From positions 62,001 to 126,000 of the forward strand of contig NZ_NXEJ01000013.1 in the NCBI RefSeq assembly GCF_002915175.1: a stretch of DNA of 64,000 nucleotides, given 5' to 3'. The DNA is from Agrobacterium rosae. Lineage in GTDB: Bacteria > Pseudomonadota > Alphaproteobacteria > Rhizobiales > Rhizobiaceae. The notes under the pieces were generated by a model that worked only from the letters and a program-made list of their open reading frames with translations, was not told the DNA's origin and made no database searches. How positions within the stretch are numbered: position 1 is the first letter of the stretch; every line of letters begins with the position of its first letter. Position numbers and translations under genes: made by a program. Of the stretch, positions 34,956-43,460 are shown piece by piece.

Positions 34956-35348
34956 TTAGTCTTCTCCGTCGACGACCATCGAAGTCGGGAAGCCACCATG
35001 AGGCTTCGCAATGAACGCCAGGCGCGCTTTGCGGAGTGGCCACGTCTTGTCACGCCACCAGTAAAACTCCAGATGCGATCTGCCCTGCGCGCGGATTTCC
35101 GACTCGATATCGCGGCTCTCACGTGAGCCCGGGACAGCAAGAAAAGTTCCCGTCACGATGCAGCGGGTGCTGCTCCTGGCGGTGGGTTCCGTGTCGAAAA
35201 CAGCGTCTCCGATGCAAACGCCCATAAAATCCCTGCTGCGCTGTCCCTCAGGGGTCTCAATGATGAGATCAGCCGACTTACGATCAAAGTAGATTTTCAC
35301 CCGGCTACCGATCTCAGGTGGCTGACGCGAGACGTGCGGGATATCCAT
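34956..35348 (-). CDS. Unknown small protein, third gene of the PLD/Abi run
   Basis: This 130-residue protein has no recognisable family. It is beta-rich in appearance (SRVKIYFDRKSADLIIETPEG, CIVTGTFLAVPGS, HLEFYWWRDKTWPLRKARLAF), which would suit a small barrel fold. Its ATG lies 3 bases after the stop of the phospholipase-D-type gene, so it is very likely translated from the same message. It could be a specificity, regulatory or immunity partner. Confidence 0.6.
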   Translation of the reverse strand: MDIPHVSRQPPEIGSRVKIYFDRKSADLIIETPEGQRSRDFMGVCIGDAVFDTEPTARSSTRCIVTGTFLAVPGSRESRDIESEIRAQGRSHLEFYWWRDKTWPLRKARLAFIAKPHGGFPTSMVVDGED

Positions 35349-35351
35349 TTT

Positions 35352-36572
35352 CTAATCCTCTAAAGACTGCATTGACAGCTGTGGGGTGGTCGCAAGCGCA
35401 TCTGGGGAGTTGTCTTGCGCCGCCGGAAGGTCGAAACGCGAGTCGGTGAGATCGAGCGCACCATACCGCATCATCGATTTCTCGAGCCGATCGAATATCC
35501 ACCTATAGGCCTGTGGCGTGAGCTCCATATGCGGTTTTCTCATGATGGCGCGCCGCGGATTGAGATTGCCTCCACTGCCGGCGTTCAGATTGCGTTGCGT
35601 TGGCGCAAAAGAATTCGGACCAAGTTCGGTCATCATATCGACCATGGACACTCCTGCCGAAAGCGGTCCGTTAATGAAGACGGGATCGTGGACGCGAACG
35701 TAGTGAGGCCAATTCTCCTTCCATACTCTCACCGACACGTCGGCTGGTGTGGCGTCATCCAGAATTGGTCTGTGTTCCCTGCTAATGGCGCGCCCGTAGA
35801 TAATGTAGTCGCTCCGCGCCTGAACCATACGAGCCATGAACATGATGGCCCCCTCTCGAACCTGGCGTGGCCGCTTTCCACTCGGGTACGTGCATGCCCA
35901 ATGCGAACCGGAGCGAATAACCTCCTCGTCGATCCCCATAGATAGCGACACGCGGTTGTCCGCTCTTCCGAAGAATTTGACGAAAGACTGCATAGGCGCA
36001 TCGGTCGGAGGCTCCAGTACGAACGGCGATGTCGAATTCACCGTCTCTCCGAAGTCGGGTAGAGAAATGCTATCTCTCGTCCCGACACGGTACGGGGCGA
36101 GAATTTGCCGCCATCGCTCGATATCGGCTTGCGACAGATCGTGTCTGGTGCTGGCCCATAAGCGGTCGAAATAATTCTGGCACTGTGCGGCGATGAAGTG
36201 GTCATCAGCGGCGAAGCCGAACTCCTTATTCTGAAACATGGCGGCTTCGGTGAGATTCGCGCTTGTTACGATCGCCCGCTTGCCGCCGAAGATATACATT
36301 TTGGAATGGACGCCGACGACTCCCCGGATTTTCGCTCCGCTTCGGAGAAGGAGAGACAGCGCATCCATATCGCTTACCCCCGCATTGAAGGCGTTGAGGT
36401 CGAATCGAGTGATGACGCGAAGATCACGAGGGCAATGCGCGAAAATCAGGCGCTCTACGGTCTGCTTCTTGATGAACGGACATACGATCAGAACCGTTTC
36501 CGGTCTTTCCCGCATCCCGATATCCAGTTCGTCCGACCATCCAGAATCCACCAATTTGAAGCTCAAGTGCAA
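35352..36572 (-). CDS. Phospholipase D-like nuclease
   Basis: This 406-residue protein carries one PLD-superfamily catalytic motif, HSKMYIFGG followed by AIVTSANLT (His89, Lys91, Asn106) with Glu117 in QNKEFGF. A single motif implies a dimer, as in Nuc and the BfiI restriction nuclease. The C-terminal 240 residues (REGAIMFMARMV...DYIIYGRAI...WPHYVRV) look like a separate beta-rich domain, possibly a DNA-reading PUA/EVE-like fold. The start is unclear: TTG at 36572, or TTG at 36566 behind an AAGGA site; the first ATG is at 36515. It is the middle gene of a three-gene leftward run. Confidence 0.75.
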   Translation of the reverse strand: MHLSFKLVDSGWSDELDIGMRERPETVLIVCPFIKKQTVERLIFAHCPRDLRVITRFDLNAFNAGVSDMDALSLLLRSGAKIRGVVGVHSKMYIFGGKRAIVTSANLTEAAMFQNKEFGFAADDHFIAAQCQNYFDRLWASTRHDLSQADIERWRQILAPYRVGTRDSISLPDFGETVNSTSPFVLEPPTDAPMQSFVKFFGRADNRVSLSMGIDEEVIRSGSHWACTYPSGKRPRQVREGAIMFMARMVQARSDYIIYGRAISREHRPILDDATPADVSVRVWKENWPHYVRVHDPVFINGPLSAGVSMVDMMTELGPNSFAPTQRNLNAGSGGNLNPRRAIMRKPHMELTPQAYRWIFDRLEKSMMRYGALDLTDSRFDLPAAQDNSPDALATTPQLSMQSLED

Positions 36573-36581
36573 TCCTTCCGG

Positions 36582-37658
36582 TCAATAGCGGCGGTGTGCG
36601 CGCAAAATCGCGCCTGTGGCCTTGCCTGATGCGGCCTCAATCCCGACGAGAATCTGGATACGCGGCTTCTGGAGTTCCTTCACCGCCAAGGCGAGCGGGG
36701 TGGCGTCATCCATTTGCGTCCATCGGTCCGCGAGGTTGGCCACCTTGACCAGGTCCGAAACCGTATGATCATTAAGATCGATCATCCCACCCAACCTCTT
36801 TGCGCACTCTGTGATGAAGCGGATGGCGTCTACTACTGTGAGCGCCGCGATCGGACGCCCGTCATCGTCGAGGCAGATGATTGCCTGATGCTTTTCGTCG
36901 AGCAGCTCGGCCAGCTCACTCAAACCCGTTTCCGGCCTGACTGGCACGAACCCCGGATCGAGCTTCGCGGCCAGCGTGTTGGCATTGGTGCCGTCCCGGC
37001 GAGGGCGCGTTCTGACGACGGTGCTGAGAGTGGAGTGATGCTTCATCCAGGTTGCCGTTTCGGCGCATCGTAATTCGATCAGCCGCACGATCTTGGCATG
37101 AATGTCAGTCACGTTTAGATCAAGAACCGGTTCGTGATGGGCCACGCGATTCCGGAAGACATTGATCGGCTTTACCAGGTTCTGGATTTCCTGGCGGCTT
37201 TCGCCGTGCTGTAGATGGGGGAAAGCGATATTGACGGTGGTGCGCCAGAGGCCACCATATTCCGGCCGAAAGAGGTTCGACCAAAAATCGAAGGTGAGCG
37301 TCGCGACGATCTGGTCACGTGCTGCGCCCGCGCCCGCCCTTTGTATCGCCTTGTCGAGCGTCGCCAAGCCATTCCCTGTCAGAGTTTGATCGCGGAATGT
37401 GGCGTCCTGATGCCAGTTCGCTCCGAACCTTGCGACAAGGATCCCGTCGACGGCATTTCGCAGTGTCACTTCTGCCACATTAAGCGGATAGAGGAACGCT
37501 TTGGCAACCCGGGCGTTGTAGAGATACAGCGCCATCGCATATTCTTCGTGATTGCCGCCCTTTGCAAGGTAAGTTGCGAAGCGCGGCTCGGAAATCGAGG
37601 CACGGATGGCCTGCAGTTGCGCCGGCAGGTAGGGAAAAGGAACTTGACTTTCTGCCAT
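36582..37658 (-). CDS. Abi_2-like HEPN protein with CBS-like tail
   Basis: This 358-residue protein resembles the Abi_2 abortive-infection family. The N-terminal 200 residues contain LYLYNARVAKAFLYPLNVAEVTLRNAV and the HEPN RNase motif R-x4-H in FRNRVAHHEP (Arg169, His174). A C-terminal segment (DEKHQAIICLDDDGRPIAAL, then TVVDAIRFI) looks like a CBS sensor domain. The ATG at 37658 is preferred to a GTG 66 bases upstream. It is the first gene of a tight leftward run with the PLD nuclease (9-base gap) and a small protein, a layout expected of a phage-defence operon. Confidence 0.7.
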   Translation of the reverse strand: MAESQVPFPYLPAQLQAIRASISEPRFATYLAKGGNHEEYAMALYLYNARVAKAFLYPLNVAEVTLRNAVDGILVARFGANWHQDATFRDQTLTGNGLATLDKAIQRAGAGAARDQIVATLTFDFWSNLFRPEYGGLWRTTVNIAFPHLQHGESRQEIQNLVKPINVFRNRVAHHEPVLDLNVTDIHAKIVRLIELRCAETATWMKHHSTLSTVVRTRPRRDGTNANTLAAKLDPGFVPVRPETGLSELAELLDEKHQAIICLDDDGRPIAALTVVDAIRFITECAKRLGGMIDLNDHTVSDLVKVANLADRWTQMDDATPLALAVKELQKPRIQILVGIEAASGKATGAILRAHRRY

Positions 37659-37880
37659 ATTACGTAGATAACTACTCCAAAGCAGTCGAACAGGCCCCAC
37701 TGGCTTGCCATGCGCCTTCGACACCGATATTTGTGCACCAGGTCAGGCCAGTCCTCACCTGGTGTTTCAATTTCTAAGATATGATTCGTGCAGCCGCTAG
37801 CAACAGAGTTGCTCGGATGTTGCCGCTGTAAGGCGAACCCCTTTCCGGAATTTGCGAATGCTCGACGTCCGCTTCTCGCA

Positions 37881-38447
37881 TTATTGCACGGTCTGACTGC
37901 GCTTAATGGTTTGCGCCAGGGCGTCGACAACCTGCGGGAACCGTTCCGGTTCGCGTATGGCCGCCTTGATCTCATCGGCCCAGCCCGGGTTTGACATGCC
38001 CCATTTGCCCATCGCACCCCCGTCGATTCCGCGATGGCGGATAAGAAACTCGCTGATCATGGCCGGCACGCGTGCGGTAATGAATTTTGCGTTGGTTGGC
38101 TTTGCCCTTGCTATGATGACGAACGCACTCGCGAGACTTTCCAAATCATCTTCCTTGGCGAGTTCTTTCATCAATTCGAGGACGGCGCCCGAGGGCGTAT
38201 TGTAAGCCTTGGAGCCATGCTCGGCGATCGCCCTCGCGATCCGTTCGGCTGTGTCGACGTTCACTTTAGGCACCTCTTCGCTAAGGCCGGCGAGCGCTTC
38301 GGCCCTGGCCCGGCGCTCGGCAGCGAGTTTCTTGACATCTTCGGCATCTACCACGGTTGGAACCCATACGGTCACCTTCTGCCATCCTTCCGCCGCGCGC
38401 AGTTCGCGCTGCCGCTTCATGCGGTCCGTGACTGTCCTGTCGCCCAT
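37881..38447 (-). CDS. Putative ribbon-helix-helix type DNA-binding protein
   Basis: This 188-residue protein is not assigned to a named family. Its start, TVTDRMKRQRELRAAEGWQKVTVWVPTV, resembles short ribbon-helix-helix antitoxin-like regulators, followed by a charged helix and a mostly helical C-terminal domain. A 17-base dyad lies 7 bases upstream of the start, which supports autoregulation. It is 222 bases upstream of the Abi gene on the same strand; the gap (37659-37880) shows no other gene. Control of the downstream operon is possible but unproven. Confidence 0.6.
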   Translation of the reverse strand: MGDRTVTDRMKRQRELRAAEGWQKVTVWVPTVVDAEDVKKLAAERRARAEALAGLSEEVPKVNVDTAERIARAIAEHGSKAYNTPSGAVLELMKELAKEDDLESLASAFVIIARAKPTNAKFITARVPAMISEFLIRHRGIDGGAMGKWGMSNPGWADEIKAAIREPERFPQVVDALAQTIKRSQTVQ

Positions 38448-38454
38448 ATAAACT

Positions 38455-38471
38455 CCGTAGTACGACTACGG
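38455..38471. promoter_or_regulatory. Operator dyad of the RHH-type gene
   Basis: CCGTAGT-ACG-ACTACGG is a perfect 7-base inverted repeat just upstream of the regulator gene, and a further TACTACGG half-site lies at 38492-38499. This layout fits binding by a small dimeric repressor, probably the adjacent product. Confidence 0.55.
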
Positions 38472-38880
38472 GGCAACATAGTGCGTAAACCTACTACGGT
38501 CAACCTCAAAATGTGTCTTTTAAGTATGATCCAGCTTCCCTCCCCATCGGCGGGCTGCTGCTGCATCATTATCTTCGCCCCGTGTAAAGCGACCGCCCAG
38601 GCCACGCGAATGATCGGCAGAGACTTTGCGCTTTAAATGATGGCCTGATCTCGCATTGTTATTTCTGCAGTCTCTTGGTCTTTGCGCTCAAGGTTCTGGG
38701 CGACCAGTGTCACAACCTCGGTCCGAGCATCGGAAGGTGCATTCGGAATTCGGTTGAGCGCGGAGTGGGACCCGACGTAGAGTCAGCGGATTTTCGGGCG
38801 CTCTTCTCCAGATCCGGCTACGAAATGATGGCATCAAAAACGTCGCCTGTGGCAATTCAAGGTCAGTCCTTCAACGCTTG

Positions 38881-39306
38881 AAGCGGTAAGAGCCGACACA
38901 TACCTTTGCATCGCAGCACCTGGGACGCACTCCGACGGTATTCTGATGAGCGAGATCGTCTGCCGACCCGCGCGCCAGCAGGTTCTTCTTCACAGGGGAT
39001 CGTGGGCGGGGTCTGAACCATGCCAACCCTCATTTCTCCTTCATTCTCTGGACCCGTGAGGCCCGACTGCGGGGAGCTTCCGAGACAGAGGGGCCAAGGA
39101 TTCACGATCTTCGCCATACCTTCGCGGTGCGCACACTTCTGGACTGGTACAGGAACGTTGAGAACGTCGATCGTCGAATCCCGGAACTTTCGACATATCT
39201 CGGCCATGGAAAGGTGGCCGACACATACTGGTATCTAAGCGCACATCCCGATCTTCTGGAGCAAGCCAAACTCCGTCTCGACGCGCGATGGGAGGCGGCA
39301 CAATGA
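38881..39306 (+). pseudogene. Truncated tyrosine recombinase
   Basis: Translation gives the C-terminal half of a phage-integrase-type recombinase: GKSRHIPLHRSTWDALRRY and DERDRLPTR, then after a frame change near 38975 FFFTGDRGRGLNHANPHF, GPRIHDLRHTFAVRTLLDWY, LSTYLGHGKVADTYWYLSAH. The catalytic His-x-x-Arg and the tyrosine are present, but the N-terminal half is missing and the frame is broken. Its stop overlaps the start of the next recombinase (ATGA), as in operons of two or three co-acting tyrosine recombinases, so a larger element has decayed here. Upstream (38448-38880) there is no gene beyond the dyad. Confidence 0.8.
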
Positions 39307-40298
39307 CCAGTTCGCTTCCACGTCTTATCGAGCGCTTCTTTACACAGCGGCTAATGCGCCAACGCAATGTCAGCACGCATACCGTCGCCTCCTACCGCGA
39401 CACCTTCAAGCTCTTTTTGAGGTTCGCCCACCGCAAGACGGGCAAGCAGCCATCATCCCTGATGCTTGAAGATTTCGACGCAGAGCTCGTCATAGCATTC
39501 CTGGATGACTTCACCGCAGAAAGACGATCGGGCACCGCCACCTACAATCTCAGGCTTACCGCTATTCGAGCCTTCTTTCGGTTCCTTGCATTCGAGGAGC
39601 CTACCTTTAGCCATCAGATCCAACGCGTGCTCGCCATCCCCGGCAAGATCGGCACGAGGCGCGAGGTACAGTTCCTTGTCCGGGATGAGATCAAGGCGCT
39701 CCTGGCAGCACCGGACAGGCGATTATGGATCGGTCGCCGCGACTGCTGCCTCCTCCTGACGGCAATACAGACGGGCATGCGGCTCTCCGAACTGGTCGGC
39801 CTCGATCGCGGCGCTGTCACCCTGGACACTGGCGCGCATATTAGATGTTTCGGAAAAGGACGGAAGGAGCGCGTCACTCCGCTCACCAAAATTCTGAGTT
39901 CCGTGCTTAAACAATGGCTGGACGAGCCAAGATTGGGCCAGTCCGACATCCTCTTCCCGACCGTGCATGGATCTCGGATGAGTCCGGACGCGGTTCAATA
40001 TCTGCTGGCGAAGCATGTGAAGCAGGCGGCACAGCAATACCCGTCATTGCGAGCCAAGCGCATTTCACCGCACGTTCTTCGTCACAGTGCGGCGATGGAA
40101 TTGCTGGATGCGGGGGTGGACAGCACTGTCATCTCACTTTGGCTTGGCCACGAATCCACACGCTCCACCCAAGCCTACCTTCATGCGCATCTGGCGATCA
40201 AGGGGGCCGCACTTGCAAAGGTTGCCTCGCTGAGCAAGCAGCCTTTCTGTCGCTTCAAAGCTAACGATAAACTCTTGTCGTTTCTTGACAACCTTTAG
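39303..40298 (+). CDS. Tyrosine recombinase/integrase
   Basis: This 331-residue protein is an intact phage-integrase-type recombinase. It has an N-terminal SAM-like core-binding domain (FFTQRLMRQRNVSTHTVASYRDTF) and a catalytic domain with Arg in QTGMRLSEL, His-x-x-Arg in SPHVLRHSAA, GHES and the nucleophile in STQAYLHAHL. The ATG at 39303 overlaps the stop of the broken recombinase upstream. It is probably the last member of a two- or three-recombinase mobile element. Its target is unknown. Confidence 0.88.
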   Translation: MTSSLPRLIERFFTQRLMRQRNVSTHTVASYRDTFKLFLRFAHRKTGKQPSSLMLEDFDAELVIAFLDDFTAERRSGTATYNLRLTAIRAFFRFLAFEEPTFSHQIQRVLAIPGKIGTRREVQFLVRDEIKALLAAPDRRLWIGRRDCCLLLTAIQTGMRLSELVGLDRGAVTLDTGAHIRCFGKGRKERVTPLTKILSSVLKQWLDEPRLGQSDILFPTVHGSRMSPDAVQYLLAKHVKQAAQQYPSLRAKRISPHVLRHSAAMELLDAGVDSTVISLWLGHESTRSTQAYLHAHLAIKGAALAKVASLSKQPFCRFKANDKLLSFLDNL

Positions 40299-40307
40299 CA
40301 ACTTGAC

Positions 40308-40327
40308 GCCGCAGGCTATCCTGCGGC
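40308..40327. terminator. GC-rich hairpin behind the tyrosine recombinase
   Basis: GCCGCAGG-CTAT-CCTGCGGC is a perfect 8-base stem 9 bases after the recombinase stop. It lacks a T run; it may end transcription or be part of a recombination site. Confidence 0.4.
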
Positions 40328-40405
40328 GCCAGCAGACCCGTTCTCTAAATGTTTGATGGTAGTATCCTTGCGCCGGAAATGTTCATCGGAACACTGTAAA
40401 TATGT

Positions 40406-41032
40406 TCAATCAATAACGGCTATCGTTTGGCGACCGTCTTTGAATTCGAAGGCCAGCTCGACGTCGCGCTCAATGGAGCGGCTTCGCGATAATGGTGGAA
40501 GTCGGCCGCGTTCGAAGAAAGAAACTTCGCTGGTTTCCAGCCCGCTTGTCAGCGTCAGTTCACCCGTTCGGCGGCAAAGGAAGAACATCTTGTAAAAGTC
40601 CCGCGCATCTGGCTCATAACTGCTCTTGGCCTTGTGGCGAACGCTGTAGAGCTGACACACCGAAACGGCGATACCAGCTTCTTCCCGTACCTCCTTTACT
40701 ACATTCTCGGAGGCCGAAAGCCCTACGTCTGCAAAGCCTCCCGGAAGCGTCCACAGACCGTCGGATCTCTCGCGCACAAGCAGTATTTTGCCATTTTCGA
40801 TCAGAGCTGCGCGAACGTCGATTTTAGGCGTGGCATACCCTTTGGCAAAGTCAGAGACCAAGTCGCGAATGCGTTCCACCGGAACATCGGCGAGATCAGC
40901 CAACATGGCGTTCGCTATTGCTGCGATTTCCTCGTAGCGTTCACGATCAAACTCATCTTTGCAGAACGAATGCCCGGTCGAAGCTATCGCTTGGAGACGC
41001 TTCGCCTTTGCCAACCAGGGTGTTTCAGACAT
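40406..41032 (-). CDS. NUDIX hydrolase
   Basis: This 208-residue protein is a NUDIX pyrophosphohydrolase. It has the N-terminal helical extension of the ADP-ribose/NUDIX_N type (LAKAKRLQAIASTGHSFCKDEFDRERYEEIA) and a complete Nudix box (GFADVGLSASENVVKEVREEAG). It would hydrolyse a nucleoside diphosphate linked to another group. The ATG at 41032 is set by an AAGGAG ribosome site 6 bases upstream. It stands alone between the recombinase and the PIN-like gene; a link to the NAD-targeting RES toxin nearby is possible but speculative. Confidence 0.88.
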   Translation of the reverse strand: MSETPWLAKAKRLQAIASTGHSFCKDEFDRERYEEIAAIANAMLADLADVPVERIRDLVSDFAKGYATPKIDVRAALIENGKILLVRERSDGLWTLPGGFADVGLSASENVVKEVREEAGIAVSVCQLYSVRHKAKSSYEPDARDFYKMFFLCRRTGELTLTSGLETSEVSFFERGRLPPLSRSRSIERDVELAFEFKDGRQTIAVID

Positions 41033-41494
41033 TGATCGCTCCTTCACCAGACGGCTCGATCGAGACAGTATTGATCATAAAAGATGGCTGCAATGGGTCG
41101 CGGCTTACCTTCAAGTGGTCTGAAATATGCCGAGCTTGCCAGGCGGCTTCACCTGAAATCTCGGGCTTTAAGGAACGGGCTCGGCATAGTCTCCGGCTCG
41201 GGATAAGCGCCCGATCTTCACATTGATACGCTGAAAATCAAAAGCCGGAACTTCCATTGATTTTCCCCATCCTGAGGCGCGGTGGCGCCCAGGGAGTTGT
41301 CAGTCCGCTCGCAGCAATTTTAAAGCAAAATAAAGCTTGAGCGCAATTTCCAGAACAAAAATCGCTGTCTGAGCCCGAGGTTAAGTTTAGATCATCAGAT
41401 TATTATACAGGAGAGGCCAGCGGAAGATTGGTATCGACAAGAAGACCCAGATTTCGGGACCGAGAACTACGCAGAGCATAAAACAGAGAACCTC
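41033..41494. other. Gap without a recognisable gene
   Basis: No convincing gene is seen in these 460 bases. Short frames lack ribosome sites and protein-like composition. The AT-rich part near 41320-41410 (TAAAGCAAAATAAAGC, then TTATTATACAGG) probably holds the promoter of the PIN-like gene. Confidence 0.5.
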
Positions 41495-42613
41495 ATGATA
41501 CGCGCTTTCAAATCGTCGTCGAACTCAACCGAAATTATCAACCTCGACAGGGATGCCATCCGAGAAAACCATCGGAATGGTCGACAAACCAATATTATGT
41601 TCGACACCAATATCCTGATTGCAATCGAAAGCGCCTATAAGACCGGCCAGCGACACCAGGAACTTAAGAATGCTGGTGTTCTGGAACTCGCGAGACTCAT
41701 CGAGAAGACCTCCAGGTATGGCGTATTCATCTCGCCCGCAGCGGCTTACCAAGAACTGCCCCCAGCGCGTCGAGGCGACGTTGAAGCAGCGTTCGACAGG
41801 TTTCTTGCAGACTATCTGCCAAATTTCCGTGAGGACCCAAACTCGATGAAGGTTCCGTATGCTGGTGGAAAGATGGACCCTGAGCATTTTAGCGCGCTGT
41901 CGCTGGAGCGTCAGAAGGCAATCTCGTGCTCATATGCTTCGCTGCTCGCTATGAACGTCATACATCGATTAGAGGCGTTGAATGGCCTGGAAAAATTCGC
42001 CCTCTACATCGATTATTGCGCCGAGGTGCTGGATCTCATCAGTCTCAAGGAACTGACGATCGCTCGATATGTCTTCGCCCCCGAAAATGGCTTAACTGAC
42101 CAACTCAGGACGCGGAAAGTAGCTATCACAAACAACTTCGTGAAACTGAAAAAGGGTGGCGGCAAAGGCTTGACACCCGACAAAGTACTGGAGCGCATCG
42201 CTTTGAATGGAGCTAACGACCTGAAGCTGATTGCTGCTGCAGATATCGTGAACAATTCGCGCGAGCAGTTCAACTTCGGCATCATCGAGCATGATGTCTG
42301 GATCGCAACGAGCGACGACAAGCTCTACGAGTTTTGCTGCGCCTGCCCGGGCTACATGCGTCGGGAACGTGGCGGTCCCCTGGCTAGATATGTCGAGACA
42401 CATACTGACATAAAAGGAACCCGCTACTGGCGGGATTCCATCGAAATACAGCAGCGCAGACTTGAGGAGCGTTATTTCGCAGTAGATCGCGAAAGGGAAA
42501 TGGACTCAATCGTGCAGTCAGCCTTTGATATCGAGGCTGACCTGCTGAACGGTAAAGCTGACGATTATTTCAGACTAAGGTCATGGCGATCTCCGCGAGT
42601 GATGCACAACTAA
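41495..42613 (+). CDS. Large PIN-like domain protein of unknown role
   Basis: This 372-residue protein is unlike small VapC toxins but shows a PIN-type acidic set: NIMFDTNILIAIESA (Asp37), a Glu in AAAYQELPPA, NDLKLIAAADIVN (Asp), and DVWIATSDDKLYEFC (Asp). PIN domains are metal-dependent RNases. The C-terminal 90 residues are charged and helical. No antitoxin-like gene is next to it. It sits at the right end of the accessory block, so a stand-alone defence nuclease is a reasonable guess. A second start at the internal Met35 is possible. Confidence 0.6.
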   Translation: MIRAFKSSSNSTEIINLDRDAIRENHRNGRQTNIMFDTNILIAIESAYKTGQRHQELKNAGVLELARLIEKTSRYGVFISPAAAYQELPPARRGDVEAAFDRFLADYLPNFREDPNSMKVPYAGGKMDPEHFSALSLERQKAISCSYASLLAMNVIHRLEALNGLEKFALYIDYCAEVLDLISLKELTIARYVFAPENGLTDQLRTRKVAITNNFVKLKKGGGKGLTPDKVLERIALNGANDLKLIAAADIVNNSREQFNFGIIEHDVWIATSDDKLYEFCCACPGYMRRERGGPLARYVETHTDIKGTRYWRDSIEIQQRRLEERYFAVDREREMDSIVQSAFDIEADLLNGKADDYFRLRSWRSPRVMHN

Positions 42614-43068
42614 TAAGGGTCCTCGCCCCGGGCCTCTAGACGCAAGCGTTCGAACCCATGCTTTCACTCCTGCTCCTTTAGCTGTTGAGCCAGTACGGCA
42701 ATGTCCTCGCTTTTCATCACGCGTTCCAATTTCTTCCGCTCTTCTCACCAGCTCAGTCTTACCGCGCTTCCGAATTGATACCAAAACCGGCCTCTGAGGA
42801 GAGCAGATCTCGGAGAGATCCGCATTCGCTATAAGGTTTGCTCCCGCATGATCATTGTCGGTTGAACGAGGTCCATAGGAGACGTGCCATTCCGCTCTTG
42901 ATGGATGGCTTCCTGGTCCGGCCCCGGATCTCCGACGATCAACCCGCTGCGGGGTCGGCTAGCAAGCTGCCGCCGCTCGGCTTCGCCCTCGCGGTGATCG
43001 CGACCGGTTCCGGACACTGACGGGAGCCATCGAGCGGGAATGGCCCGCTCCAAAGATGGAGCCTTCAG
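42614..43068. other. Junction between accessory block and backbone, no gene
   Basis: This stretch separates the accessory block from the conserved plasmid backbone. No supported gene is present on either strand; the long minus-strand frame at 42829-43242 is the complement of the small backbone gene and leader. A short minus-strand frame near 42640-42700 may be the remnant of a lost gene end. Confidence 0.5.
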
Positions 43069-43245
43069 ATGAACACCGATCTTTCCCTTGCCCAAAACCA
43101 CGCCTTTCAGCTTTCCCGCACTCTGATGGTTCCGGTCACGCTCTTCCGGTCCGGCGACGAGTTCGGCGTTCTCCCGAGCGACGAACTCGATGACGAAGAC
43201 GATCTGGTGATCGTGCATGAATACGTTCCGGGCGGGTCTCATTGA
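43069..43245 (+). CDS. Small conserved backbone protein, 58 residues
   Basis: This short gene, too small for most predictions, encodes MNTDLSLAQNHAFQLSRTLM and then PVTLFRSGDEFGVLPSDELDDEDDLVIVHEYVPGG. The acidic DELDDEDD centre and hydrophobic ends give it real protein character, and it opens the backbone block upstream of the Toprim gene. I associate such proteins with rhizobial plasmids but know no function. Confidence 0.6.
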   Translation: MNTDLSLAQNHAFQLSRTLMVPVTLFRSGDEFGVLPSDELDDEDDLVIVHEYVPGGSH

Positions 43246-43460
43246 GACCCTTCTCCCTCGTGCCGCTTGCGAGCGGCAGGCGGCAAGGGAAGCTGCGCCG
43301 CGGCTGCACGATCCGTCAGCGCAAGGTGCAGATCTGCAGGTTGCCAGCCGCGCCCTTGCCTTCTTTGCTCTTCGCGGCGTCCGGAGAGGAGCCCGCGGGT
43401 GCGGGGAAATGGAAATGGAAACAGAAGGAAGGGCGGACGCAATGCGCGTCGGGAAGAAAA
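43246..43460 (+). promoter_or_regulatory. Leader of the Toprim gene with a tra-box-like palindrome
   Basis: This 215-base GC-rich leader contains AGGTGCAGATCTGCAGGT at 43324-43341, with a perfect 12-base TGCAGATCTGCA core; it matches the consensus tra box at 15 of 18 positions. Purine-rich repeats (GGAAATGGAAATGGAAAC) follow before the ribosome site. The leader frame is open but the protein starts at 43461. Confidence 0.45.

Noticed and set aside
38675..38881. Short plus-strand frame of 68 codons before the broken recombinase
   Set aside because: No ribosome site, no family likeness, and it runs into the recombinase remnant; treated as non-coding.
41053..41226. Possible small plus-strand protein upstream of the PIN-like gene
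   Set aside because: The frame lacks a start with a ribosome site and the translation is not protein-like.
42640..42710. GTTCGAACCC segment that looks like the T-arm of a tRNA
   Set aside because: No matching acceptor, D or anticodon arms can be folded around it on either strand.
42829..43242. Minus-strand frame of 137 codons at the backbone junction
   Set aside because: It lies opposite the 58-residue gene and has low-complexity charged content without a ribosome site.
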